A DNA stretch of 64,000 nt, from the NCBI GenBank assembly GCA_022009995.1, contig CP091734.1:1178001-1242000 (forward strand), in the 5' to 3' direction. Position 1 is the stretch's first letter. Each line of letters begins with the position of its first letter. This DNA comes from Clostridiales bacterium (GTDB taxonomy: Bacteria > Bacillota > Clostridia > Christensenellales > CAG-917). Under the pieces are notes generated by a model. That model made no database searches. It was not told the DNA's origin and was given only the letters and a program-made list of their open reading frames with translations. Below are positions 54,183-64,000 of the stretch, piece by piece. The position numbers and the translations under genes were made by a program.

Positions 54183-55115
54183 ATGAAAATCGGAATCGTG
54201 GGATACGGAAATCTCGGGCGCGCGGCGGAAATCAACGCAAAAAATCTCGGATACGAAATAACGGGGATATTTTCAAGGCGGAACGTAACGTCGCCGTTTG
54301 GAACGAAAGTCTTCGACTTCAAAAATTTCGGAAGTTTCGATACGGAAACGGATATTATGCTTTTGTGCGGCGGCAGTAAAACCAATCTCAGGGAACAAAG
54401 CCGAATCGTCGCGAAAAGGTTTAATACGGCGGACACTTTCGACACCCACGCGGAAATCGCGGAACACATCAAAGAACTTGACGATATTCAGCAAAAAAGG
54501 CGCGGCGTGTCGATAACGGCTGCGGGGTGGGACCCTGGAATTTTCAGCGTTGCGAGAGTCGCGTTTTGCGCGTTCCTTTTTGAAGAGCCGTATACGATCT
54601 GGGGCAGGGGCGCGTCCCAGGGACACGGGGAAGCGGTCAGGAGCATAAGCGGCGTGAAAAACGCGGTGCAATACACCGTACCGAAAGAAAAAGTCGTCGA
54701 TATGATATTGTCGGGCGAGAAACCCTTGAACACGCCCGAAAACCTGCACACGCGCGAAGTTTACGTCGTAAAGGAAGTCGGCGCGGACGAAAAAGAAATC
54801 GAAAACAAAATCAAAAATACGGCATACTATTTCAAGGGGTACGAAACGAGCGTGCGGTTTATCGACGAAAACGAGTTTGAAAAAAACCATAAAAGCCTTG
54901 CCCACGGCGGCAGAGTCGCGGCGACGTCTAGCGGGGCAAAACTCGATTTTTCGATTGCGCTTCAAAGTAACCCCGATTTTACGGCAAAGATATTGTTGAC
55001 TTATGCCCGCGCCGCGGTTAAAATGAACAAAGACGGCGTTATCGGAGGGCTGTCCGTTCTGGACGTTCCGCCGAAATACCTTTGCCACGACGATGATTTT
55101 TTAAGGTTTTTGTAA
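54183..55115 (+). CDS. ddh: meso-Diaminopimelate D-dehydrogenase
   Basis: 310 residues. NADPH-binding MKIGIVGYGNLGRAAEINAK, LLCGGSKTNLREQ, TFDTHAEIAEHI, SITAAGWDPGIFSVARV, and GRGASQGHGEAVRSISGVKNAVQYT are characteristic. Makes meso-diaminopimelate from tetrahydrodipicolinate in one step, for peptidoglycan and lysine. No ribosome binding site stronger than GGCGG is seen. The stop overlaps the next gene. Its presence shows the single-step dehydrogenase route to lysine. Confidence 0.92.
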   Translation: MKIGIVGYGNLGRAAEINAKNLGYEITGIFSRRNVTSPFGTKVFDFKNFGSFDTETDIMLLCGGSKTNLREQSRIVAKRFNTADTFDTHAEIAEHIKELDDIQQKRRGVSITAAGWDPGIFSVARVAFCAFLFEEPYTIWGRGASQGHGEAVRSISGVKNAVQYTVPKEKVVDMILSGEKPLNTPENLHTREVYVVKEVGADEKEIENKIKNTAYYFKGYETSVRFIDENEFEKNHKSLAHGGRVAATSSGAKLDFSIALQSNPDFTAKILLTYARAAVKMNKDGVIGGLSVLDVPPKYLCHDDDFLRFL

Positions 55116-55771
55116 TGATTGACGAGTTGAAAAATATCGAATACGTCCTTTTCGACCTTGACGGCACGGTGTCGGACAGTTCGGAAGGAATAACGAAAAG
55201 CGCGGACAAAGCGCTTAAATCGGAAGGGATTAACGTTCCTTTTGAAACGCTGACGAGTTTTATCGGACCTGCGCTTCGCGTGAGTTTCGGCCGCTACACC
55301 GACGACGTGGAAAAACGCGACAGAATGCTGGACGTTTATCGCGAAAGATACAGTGAAAAGGGCTGGTGCGAAAATAAGATTTATCCCGGCATGGCGGAAC
55401 TTTTACGCGATCTTCAAAAAAGCGGGAAACACGTCGTGCTTGCAAGCGCGAAACCCGAGTATTTTTGCAGAAAAATCATAAAATATTTCGGCGTGGAGCA
55501 ATATTTCGATTTTATCGGCGGCAGCGATATGGAAGGAAAGCGCGACGACAAAACCGTGCTTCTGACCTACGTCCTTGACAACATCGGAAACCCCCGGCCG
55601 GACAAAATCGTGATGATCGGCGACAGAAAATTCGACGTCGAGTGCGCGCATAATCACGGCATTAAGTGCATCGGCGCAAAGTACGGATTTTCGGAAGGCG
55701 ACGAGCTTAAAAACGCGGGTGCGGATTTTCTTGCCGACACCGTCGAAGATTTAAGAAAAATGCTGTTATAA
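55115..55771 (+). CDS. HAD-superfamily phosphatase (phosphoglycolate phosphatase-like)
   Basis: 218 residues, start on the ddh stop. HAD motif I VLFDLDGTVSDSSEG, motif II VLASAKPE, catalytic Lys in SDMEGKRDDKTVL, motif III-IV MIGDRKFDVECAHNHG. The cap is a small alpha-helical type (C1). Usual products are phosphoglycolate phosphatase or pyrophosphatase PpaX; the substrate cannot be told. Confidence 0.85.
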   Translation: MIDELKNIEYVLFDLDGTVSDSSEGITKSADKALKSEGINVPFETLTSFIGPALRVSFGRYTDDVEKRDRMLDVYRERYSEKGWCENKIYPGMAELLRDLQKSGKHVVLASAKPEYFCRKIIKYFGVEQYFDFIGGSDMEGKRDDKTVLLTYVLDNIGNPRPDKIVMIGDRKFDVECAHNHGIKCIGAKYGFSEGDELKNAGADFLADTVEDLRKMLL

Positions 55772-55778
55772 AAAAAAT

Positions 55779-55803
55779 TCCGCTTGAACACAGGCGGATT
55801 TTT
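55779..55803 (+). terminator. Weak terminator after the HAD gene
   Basis: TCCGC (55779-55783) pairs with GCGGA (55794-55798), then T5. Confidence 0.5.
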
Positions 55804-55893
55804 CGTTATTTTTTAAGTGTTTATATAATAATGTCTTTTTGTATAAAAATACAACATAATTTTTCTTTTTACAAAAAGTCGAATATTTTTCGC

Positions 55894-55922
55894 TTGAAAA
55901 ACCGAAAGTCTTATGTTATAGT
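55894..55922 (+). promoter_or_regulatory. Promoter of rpiB
   Basis: TTGAAA (55894-55899), 17-base spacer, TATAGT (55917-55922), 36 bases before the start. May also read into the V-ATPase genes. Confidence 0.7.
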
Positions 55923-55957
55923 ATTTTTATGACAATTTGAAAAAAGGGGGCTATTGT

Positions 55958-56407
55958 ATGAGAATAGCAATCGGATGTGACCACGGCGGATTTATTTTGA
56001 AGGCTGCGGTCGTTGACAAACTCAAAGAACTCGGACACGAAGTCGTCGACTTCGGCACAAACTCGGACGCATCGGTCGATTACCCCATTTACGGAGAAGC
56101 AGTGGCAAACGCCGTCGCAAGCAAAGAATGCGACCTCGGCGTGTTGCTTTGCGGCACGGGCATCGGTATTTCGATTGCCGCAAACAAGGTCAAAGGTATC
56201 CGCGCGGCGGTCGTTGACAACCTTTTCTGCGCGCAAGCCTGCAAGGAGCACAACAACGCGAACATTATCGCAATGGGCGGCAGGGTAGTACGTCCCGAAC
56301 TTGCGGTGCAAATCGTGGAACTTTGGCTGAAAACCGAATATGCGGGCGGACGTCATCAAAGACGCCTTGACGAAATCGCCGCAATCGAGGACAAGAACTT
56401 CAAATAA
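55958..56407 (+). CDS. rpiB: Ribose 5-phosphate isomerase B
   Basis: 149 residues from the ATG at 55958 with AAAGGGGG upstream. MRIAIGCDHGGFILKAAV (Asp-His pair), YPIYGEAVANAVA, VLLCGTGIGISIAANKVKGIRAA (catalytic Cys and anion hole) and GGRVVRPELAVQIVELWL. Interconverts ribose 5-phosphate and ribulose 5-phosphate, carrying ribose released by the nucleoside genes into the pentose pathway. A 20-base gap separates it from the V-ATPase operon. Confidence 0.94.
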   Translation: MRIAIGCDHGGFILKAAVVDKLKELGHEVVDFGTNSDASVDYPIYGEAVANAVASKECDLGVLLCGTGIGISIAANKVKGIRAAVVDNLFCAQACKEHNNANIIAMGGRVVRPELAVQIVELWLKTEYAGGRHQRRLDEIAAIEDKNFK

Positions 56408-56427
56408 TAATTACACGAGGAATTTTA

Positions 56428-56740
56428 ATGATTCAGGAAGTAATAACAAATATCACGAGCGCCGAAAATCAGGCGGAAGAAATCGTCCGTGACGCAACGG
56501 CCCGCGCAAAGGAAATCAGGCTGAAAGCCGAGTCCGAAGCCGACGTTATTCTGAAACAGGCTGCAAAAGACAGCAAGGACGCAACCCGTCTTCGTCAGAA
56601 CAACGCGGAAGTCGCGGCGCAAAGAAAAACCGAAATGATCGCAAGGGAAGGCAACAAGGAAATCTCGGACTTTATCTCAAAATGCGTCGTGAACGAAGAC
56701 GCCGCGGTCGAAACCGTAAAAGAAAAACTTTTCACAAAAT

Positions 56741-56754
<14 letters not shown>
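56428..56754 (+). CDS. V-type ATPase subunit G/H (peripheral stalk)
   Basis: 108 residues, nearly all predicted helix with heptad patterns (IVRDATARAKEIRLKAESEADVILKQA). It corresponds to AhaH of archaeal A-type and NtpF of Enterococcus hirae V-type ATPases, which pair with subunit E to form the peripheral stalk. First of the operon (GAGGAATTTTA upstream); its end overlaps subunit I. Confidence 0.75.
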
Positions 56755-59284
<2,530 letters not shown>

Positions 59285-59289
59285 TTAAA

Positions 59290-59875
59290 ATGGAAGGAAA
59301 AGACGTTATTATTGAAAAAATCCTGTCGGACGCAAGACAAGAAGCCGATAAAATCGTCGCGGAAGCAAACGACTACGCAACCGCTACGCTCGATAAGGCA
59401 AGGCGCAGGCAAAGGAAAAAGTTTCCGTTGCCGAAAAAGCCGCCGAAACCGCGGGCGTCGAATACGTCGGTCGTCGCATAACCGTTGCAGGGCTTGACCT
59501 TAAAAAGGCAAACTCAACGCAAAAATCGCGCTTCTGGACGACGTTTACGACAAAGCGGCGGACGCGGTCAGAAACGTTCCCGACAAGGATTACAAAAACC
59601 TTATCGAAGGTATGCTCGATTCTGCTGCCGAAGACGGCGACGTCGTCACGATTTCAAAAAACGACGCCAAAGTTCTGACGAAAGCATTTTTCGATTCTTA
59701 TTCGAAAAAACGCGGCATAAACCTTTCGTTAAGTAAGGATCTTGGCGACTTCAAAGGCGGCGTCGTGCTCAGCGGCGGCGGGGTTGACAAAAACCTTACG
59801 CTCGAAGTCGAAATCAAGTTGTTGAGAGAACAAACCGAAAGCGAAATCGCCGGACTTTTGTTCAAGGGTGTCTGA
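59290..59875 (+). CDS. ntpE: V-type ATPase subunit E (two frameshifts)
   Basis: About 195 residues. Long N-terminal helix (VIIEKILSDARQEADKIVAEANDYATATLDKA), then a mixed C-terminal domain with VVLSGGGVDKNLTLEVEIKLLREQTESEIAGLLF. Breaks near 59402 (G) and 59507 (A) restore KARAQAKEKVSVAEKAAE and KKAKLNAKIALLDDVYDKA. Forms the peripheral stalk with G/H and anchors the catalytic head. Five bases after subunit K. Confidence 0.82.
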
Positions 59876-59876
59876 A

Positions 59877-60871
59877 ATGGCGGATAATTTGTTGTACGTC
59901 AACGCGCGTATAAAAGCGCTTGAAAACGGGCTTATGAGTCAACTGCACGTTTCGCGTCTTATCGACGCCGAAAACGTTAAGGACGCTTTCAAAATCTTGC
60001 AGGAATGCGGGTTTTCCGAAGGCGTCGCGCTTGACGATTACCGCTCGTACGAAAACCTTGTCGCGCTGAAAGAAAAAAACGTCGTCGACTTTTTCAAGGA
60101 AAATATGCTTGAAAAAACCGGTATGGACGCCGTGCTTCTGAAAAACGATTATCACAACGCGAAAGTTCTGATAAAAGCGAAGTATCTGCGCCTTGACGAC
60201 GTGAAAGACATGCTTATGCCCGCAGGGCTTTTCGACACCGACAAAATGAAGGCGGATATTTTTGACGATAACTACGAAAGTTATCCGTCCTTTATGGCGG
60301 AAGCACTTGACGCAATCGACGTTCAATTCGCAGACGGCAACAGAAGCCCGAGGTTTATCGACGTAACCCTTGACAAGGCGATGTTTCCGATATGTACGCC
60401 CGCATTTCAAAGTGCAATCAGCAGGCTTTGAAAGACTGGCTGAATCTTTTAATCGACACTGCAAACGTTTCGGCGTTTTTAAGGTGCAGGAAACTTCACC
60501 TTGACAAAAGCGTGTTTGACGAAGGATTTGTCGAAAAGGGCAGCATAGACAAGGCTTGGTTTGACGAATTGTACGAGTCGTCGGACGACGTCGTGAAAGA
60601 TAAGGCGAAACTTTTAATAAGCGTCGGCGATCTTATCGACGTTGCGTTGTCGGACGCGGACGGCATGGTCAGGTTCGAAACCGCCGTCGACAACAAAATC
60701 ACGAAACTCTTCAAGGACAATAAATACGACATGTTTTCGGTTGCGCCCATCGTCGGGTATTACTTCGGCAGGCTCACCGAAATCAAAGCCGTCAAACTTA
60801 TCGTGTCGGCGGTCAAAAACAACCTTGATAAAAATCTTTTAAGACAAAGGACGAGAGAACTTTATGCTTAA
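59877..60871 (+). CDS. ntpC: V-type ATPase subunit C (d-subunit; one frameshift)
   Basis: About 331 residues; the ATG at 59877 is preferred over an upstream GTG. ADNLLYVNARIKALENGLMSQ is the usual start. Three-lobed helical funnel sitting on the K ring: pattern with RLIDAENVKDAFKILQE, YENLVALKEKNVVDFFKENM, and NVSAFLRCRKLHLDKSVF. The break near 60390 is repaired by one T (AMFSDMYARISKCNQQAL). Couples the central stalk to the ring. One base after the E stop. Confidence 0.83.
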
Positions 60872-61213
60872 AAAAGACGAAAACAATACGGTTACCGGCA
60901 AAATCGCCGTCGTGGGCGACAAGGACAGCATCCTTGCGTTCAAGGCAATCGGGCTGGAAGTCCACGCCGTCGAAAGCGCTGACGAGGCGGCAACCGTCCT
61001 TAAAAACTCGCGCGGGACTGCGCGGTCATATTCATTACCGAACAAATCGCCGAAAAAGTCAGCGACGTCATTCAGAGATATAAGGCGCGTCCTTATCCCG
61101 CCGTCATTCCCATTCCTTCGGGAGAGGGCAGCAACGGCTTTGGTATGGACGGCATAAGAAGCGACGTGGAAAAGGCTATCGGCGCGGATATTTTGTTTAA
61201 CAGAGAGGATTAA
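60864..61213 (+). CDS. V-type ATPase subunit F (one frameshift)
   Basis: About 117 residues, called NtpG in E. hirae. [25 protein letters not shown], then after one A near 61010 [17 protein letters not shown] and [18 protein letters not shown], the family's Rossmann-like fold with its C-terminal region. A rotating central-stalk subunit with D. Eight-base overlap with subunit C. Confidence 0.85.
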
Positions 61214-61217
61214 CATT

Positions 61218-62999
61218 ATGCAGAAAAACGACTTAAACGTTGGTAAAATCGTAAAAGTCAGCGGCCCGCTTATCGTTGCGGAAAATATGGGCGACAGCAA
61301 AATGTACGACGTCGTCCGCGTCAGCGATAAGAAACTTATCGGCGAAATTATCGAACTTCGCGGGGATAAGGCGTCCATTCAGGTCTATGAAGAAACCTCG
61401 GGACTGGGCCCCGGCGAAAACGTATATTCAACCGGCTATCCTCTGTCGGTCGAACTCGCGCCCGGACTTATCGAAGGTATTTACGACGGTATTCAACGCC
61501 CGCTTGAAAAACTTAAAGAGGCTTCGGGCGACCGTATTTCAAGGGGTATCGATATCCCCGCTATCGACCACGATAAAAAATGGCGTTTCGTGCCGACGAA
61601 AAAAGCAGGCGACAAAGTGTCGTCGGGCGACGTTATCGGCACCGTCAAAGAAAACGAAATCGTTACCGTGAAAATCATGGTGCCTTTCGGCGTCGAAGGG
61701 ACGATTGAAAAAATCGAAGAAGGCGACTTCACCGTCGACGAAACAGTCGCGGTCGTCAAAACAGCAAAGGGCGAGAAGAACCTGAAAATGCTGCAAAGAT
61801 GGCCCGTCCGTAAAGGCAGACCTTATAAAGAAAAACTTTCGCCGTCGATGCCGATGGTCACCGGTCAGCGCGTTATCGACACGCTGTTCCCGATTGCCCG
61901 CGGCGGCGTTGCTGCCGTTCCCGGTCCGTTCGGAAGCGGTAAAACCGTCGTTCAGCATCAACTTGCAAAATGGGCGGACGCAGACATTATCGTCTACGTC
62001 GGCTGCGGCGAACGCGGAAACGAAATGACCGACGTTTTGAAAGAATTTCCCGAACTGAAAGACCCGAAAACGGGACAATCGCTGATGAAACGTACGATTC
62101 TTATCGCGAATACGTCGGATATGCCCGTTGCGGCGCGTGAAGCGTCCATTTACACGGGTATCACCATCGCCGAATATTTCCGCGATATGGGCTACAACGT
62201 CGCTATCATGGCGGACAGTACCTCCCGTTGGGCGGAAGCGCTTCGCGAAATGAGCGGACGTCTGGAAGAAATGCCCGGCGAAGAAGGCTATCCCGCTTAC
62301 CTTTCAAGCCGCCTTGCGGAATTCTATGAAAGAGCGGGTATCGTAAAAGTTCTCGGAAACGAGAATACGGTCGGCTCGATTACGGCAATCGGCGCGGTTT
62401 CGCCTCCGGGCGGCGACCTTTCCGAACCCGTTTCGCAGGCAACCCTTCGTATAGTTAAGGTTTTCTGGGGGCTTTCGGCGTCGCTCGCTTACAAACGTCA
62501 CTTCCCGGCAATCGACTGGATTCAAAGTTATTCCCTTTACGCAGACAGGCTTGCCGACTGGTACACCGATAATATGGGCGAGGAATGGAACGTAATGCGT
62601 CAGGAATTTATGTCGATTTTGCAGGACGAGGCGCGACTGGACGAAATCGTCCGACTTGTCGGTATGGACGCGCTTGGCGCAAAAGACCGCTGGACGATGG
62701 AAACCGCAAAATCCATCCGCGAAGACTATCTGCATCAGAATGCTTTCCACGAGGTCGATACCTACGCATCGCTCAAAAAACAAGCCGAAATGATGCGGCT
62801 GATCCTTGAAAACTACAAGCTCGGGCTCGAAGCGCTTGAAAAAGGCGTCGATATCGAAGATATGCTTGCAATTCCCGTCAAGGAACAAATCGGCAGAAGT
62901 AAGTATATCCCCGAAACGGAAATAAATAAATTCAACGACATCGAAAAAGACCTTAAAGAAGAAATGCTGTCGCTTGTCAGCGAGGGAGGACGTGACTGA
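61218..62999 (+). CDS. ntpA: V-type ATPase catalytic subunit A
   Basis: 593 residues, intact. Walker [21 protein letters not shown] near residue 235, [15 protein letters not shown], Walker B and arginine region [35 protein letters not shown], and the A-subunit-specific bulge domain around residues 110-200 ([26 protein letters not shown]). Catalytic sites form at A-B interfaces. Its stop overlaps the B start by one base. Confidence 0.95.
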   Translation: MQKNDLNVGKIVKVSGPLIVAENMGDSKMYDVVRVSDKKLIGEIIELRGDKASIQVYEETSGLGPGENVYSTGYPLSVELAPGLIEGIYDGIQRPLEKLKEASGDRISRGIDIPAIDHDKKWRFVPTKKAGDKVSSGDVIGTVKENEIVTVKIMVPFGVEGTIEKIEEGDFTVDETVAVVKTAKGEKNLKMLQRWPVRKGRPYKEKLSPSMPMVTGQRVIDTLFPIARGGVAAVPGPFGSGKTVVQHQLAKWADADIIVYVGCGERGNEMTDVLKEFPELKDPKTGQSLMKRTILIANTSDMPVAAREASIYTGITIAEYFRDMGYNVAIMADSTSRWAEALREMSGRLEEMPGEEGYPAYLSSRLAEFYERAGIVKVLGNENTVGSITAIGAVSPPGGDLSEPVSQATLRIVKVFWGLSASLAYKRHFPAIDWIQSYSLYADRLADWYTDNMGEEWNVMRQEFMSILQDEARLDEIVRLVGMDALGAKDRWTMETAKSIREDYLHQNAFHEVDTYASLKKQAEMMRLILENYKLGLEALEKGVDIEDMLAIPVKEQIGRSKYIPETEINKFNDIEKDLKEEMLSLVSEGGRD

Positions 63000-64000
63000 T
63001 GCTTAAAGAATATAAAACTATCCGCGAAATCGTCGGACCTCTTATGCTCGTTGAGGGCGTCGAGGGTGTAAAATACAACGAAATGGTTGAAATCGTCGCC
63101 GCAGACGGCGCAATCCGCCGCGGTAAAGTGTTGGAAATCAACCGCGATAAGGCGCTCGTTCAGTTGTTCGAGCCGTCGCAGGGCATTCAGATGTCATCGT
63201 CCAAAGCAAGATTTTTGGGCAAGAGCATGGAACTTGCGGTGTCCGAAGATATGCTCGGTCGCGTCTTCGACGGTATCGGCAATCCCCGTGACGGCGGCGC
63301 GCCCGTTATCCCCGAAGACAGACTTGACGTAAACGGTCAGCCTATAAACCCCGCTGCGCGCGATTATCCCGATGAATTCATTCAGACGGGCGTCAGCGCA
63401 ATCGACGGACTTAACACCCTTGTCAGGGGACAAACTGCCCGTGTTCAGCGTATCGGGACTTCCCCATGCGGAACTTGCGGCGCAAATCGCAAGACAAGCG
63501 AAAGTTCTGAACAGCGACAGCAAATTCGCCGTCGTTTTCGCCGCTGTCGGTATCACGTTTGAAGAAGCGGATTTCTTTATCTCCGATTTCAGAAAAACAG
63601 GCGCAATCGAACGCGCGGTGCTTTTCATCAACCTTGCAAACGATCCCGCGGTCGAACGTATCGCAACGCCGCGTATGGCACTGACCGCAGCGGAATATCT
63701 TGCGTTTGAAAAGGGCATGCACGTGCTTGTCATCACGACGGATATCACGAACTACGCCGAAGCCTTGCGCGAAGTCTCCGCCGCACGAAAAGAAGTGCCC
63801 GGTCGCCGCGGCTATCCCGGTTATCTGTACACCGACCTTGCGACGCTTTACGAACGTGCGGGAAGAATCAACGGGAAAGAAGGCTCGATTACGCAAATCC
63901 CCATTCTTACGATGCCCGAAGACGACAAGACGCACCCCATTCCCGACCTTACCGGATACATCACCGAAGGACAAATCATTTTGTCGCGTGAACTTTATAA
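62999..64000 (+). CDS. ntpB: V-type ATPase subunit B, 3' end outside the window (one frameshift)
   Basis: First 334 or so residues of about 460. [70 protein letters not shown], then after a break near 63433 (two A restored: [25 protein letters not shown]) [51 protein letters not shown] and [22 protein letters not shown]. Non-catalytic nucleotide-binding subunit. Subunit D should follow beyond the window. Confidence 0.92.

Overview
The window looks like a chromosomal piece of an uncultured low-GC Gram-positive anaerobe of the Clostridia (gut type). The inference rests on GGAGG ribosome binding sites, TTGACA/TATAAT promoters, lipobox-type substrate-binding lipoproteins, a lysine riboswitch, meso-diaminopimelate dehydrogenase, a tungsten aldehyde oxidoreductase, 2-hydroxyacyl-CoA dehydratase-type enzymes and a V-type ATPase with a sodium-binding signature. 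No species can be named from the sequence alone.

Layout. 1-4.9 kb: the end of tcdA, a tRNA-Ser(TGA) separated from an excellent promoter by a 282-bp inverted-repeat element, then a tldD/pmbA protease pair lying between the tRNA and a second copy of its last 21 bases, in a stretch full of tRNA remnants and hairpins. 4.9-6.4 kb: a DUF134 regulator, a NifX-like protein and a methyltransferase behind a palindromic operator. 6.5-17.8 kb: a tungsten region. tupABC (leftward) diverges from a ten-gene operon holding a polyferredoxin, an AOR-family tungsten oxidoreductase and cofactor genes (moaD, moeB-like, mogA, moeA, moeA-PBP, moaA, moaC, MOSC). 17.9-22.6 kb: pyruvate kinase, a leucine-rich-repeat lipoprotein and bioY. 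23-26 kb: VOC protein, deoC, deoD, deoB. 26.3-33.7 kb: a CooC-like ATPase, two dehydratase-type iron-sulfur subunits, their activase, a 55-residue membrane peptide and a CODH-beta-family protein, followed by cdd, pdp and a thioesterase. 34-37.4 kb: a second tRNA-Ser (GGA), an SdpI-family protein and a lysine-riboswitch-controlled amino-acid ABC transporter. 37.7-44.4 kb: a BMP-family nucleoside ABC transporter with tdk and udk. 44.7-49 kb: two large unrecognised membrane proteins. 49.5-56.4 kb: prs, an MBL hydrolase, rho, a methyltransferase, an unpaired mazF, ddh, a HAD phosphatase and rpiB. 56.4-64 kb: V-ATPase genes in the order G/H-I-K-E-C-F-A-B, cut by the window end.

How the genes fit together. 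Nucleoside uptake (BMP transporter), phosphorolysis (deoD, pdp), deamination (cdd), pentose-phosphate handling (deoB, deoC, rpiB, prs) and kinases (tdk, udk) form a complete nucleoside salvage and catabolic set. Tungstate import, pterin-cofactor assembly and the AOR/ferredoxin pair form a second unit.

Quality caveat. About 35 reading-frame breaks occur in otherwise intact, mostly housekeeping genes. Nearly every one I worked through is repaired by adding one (sometimes two) bases back to a short homopolymer. I treat them as consensus errors, annotate the genes as whole with corrected reading, and give coordinates from the true start to the true stop.

The most striking biological observation is that tupA encodes a tungstate-binding protein whose two halves are in swapped order (a circular permutation). 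Other points to follow up are a dispersed structured element with compensatory base changes in two copies, a roughly 90-residue insertion inside a nucleoside-transporter ATPase, an uncharacterised CooC/dehydratase/CODH-beta operon, and the paired unrecognised membrane proteins.
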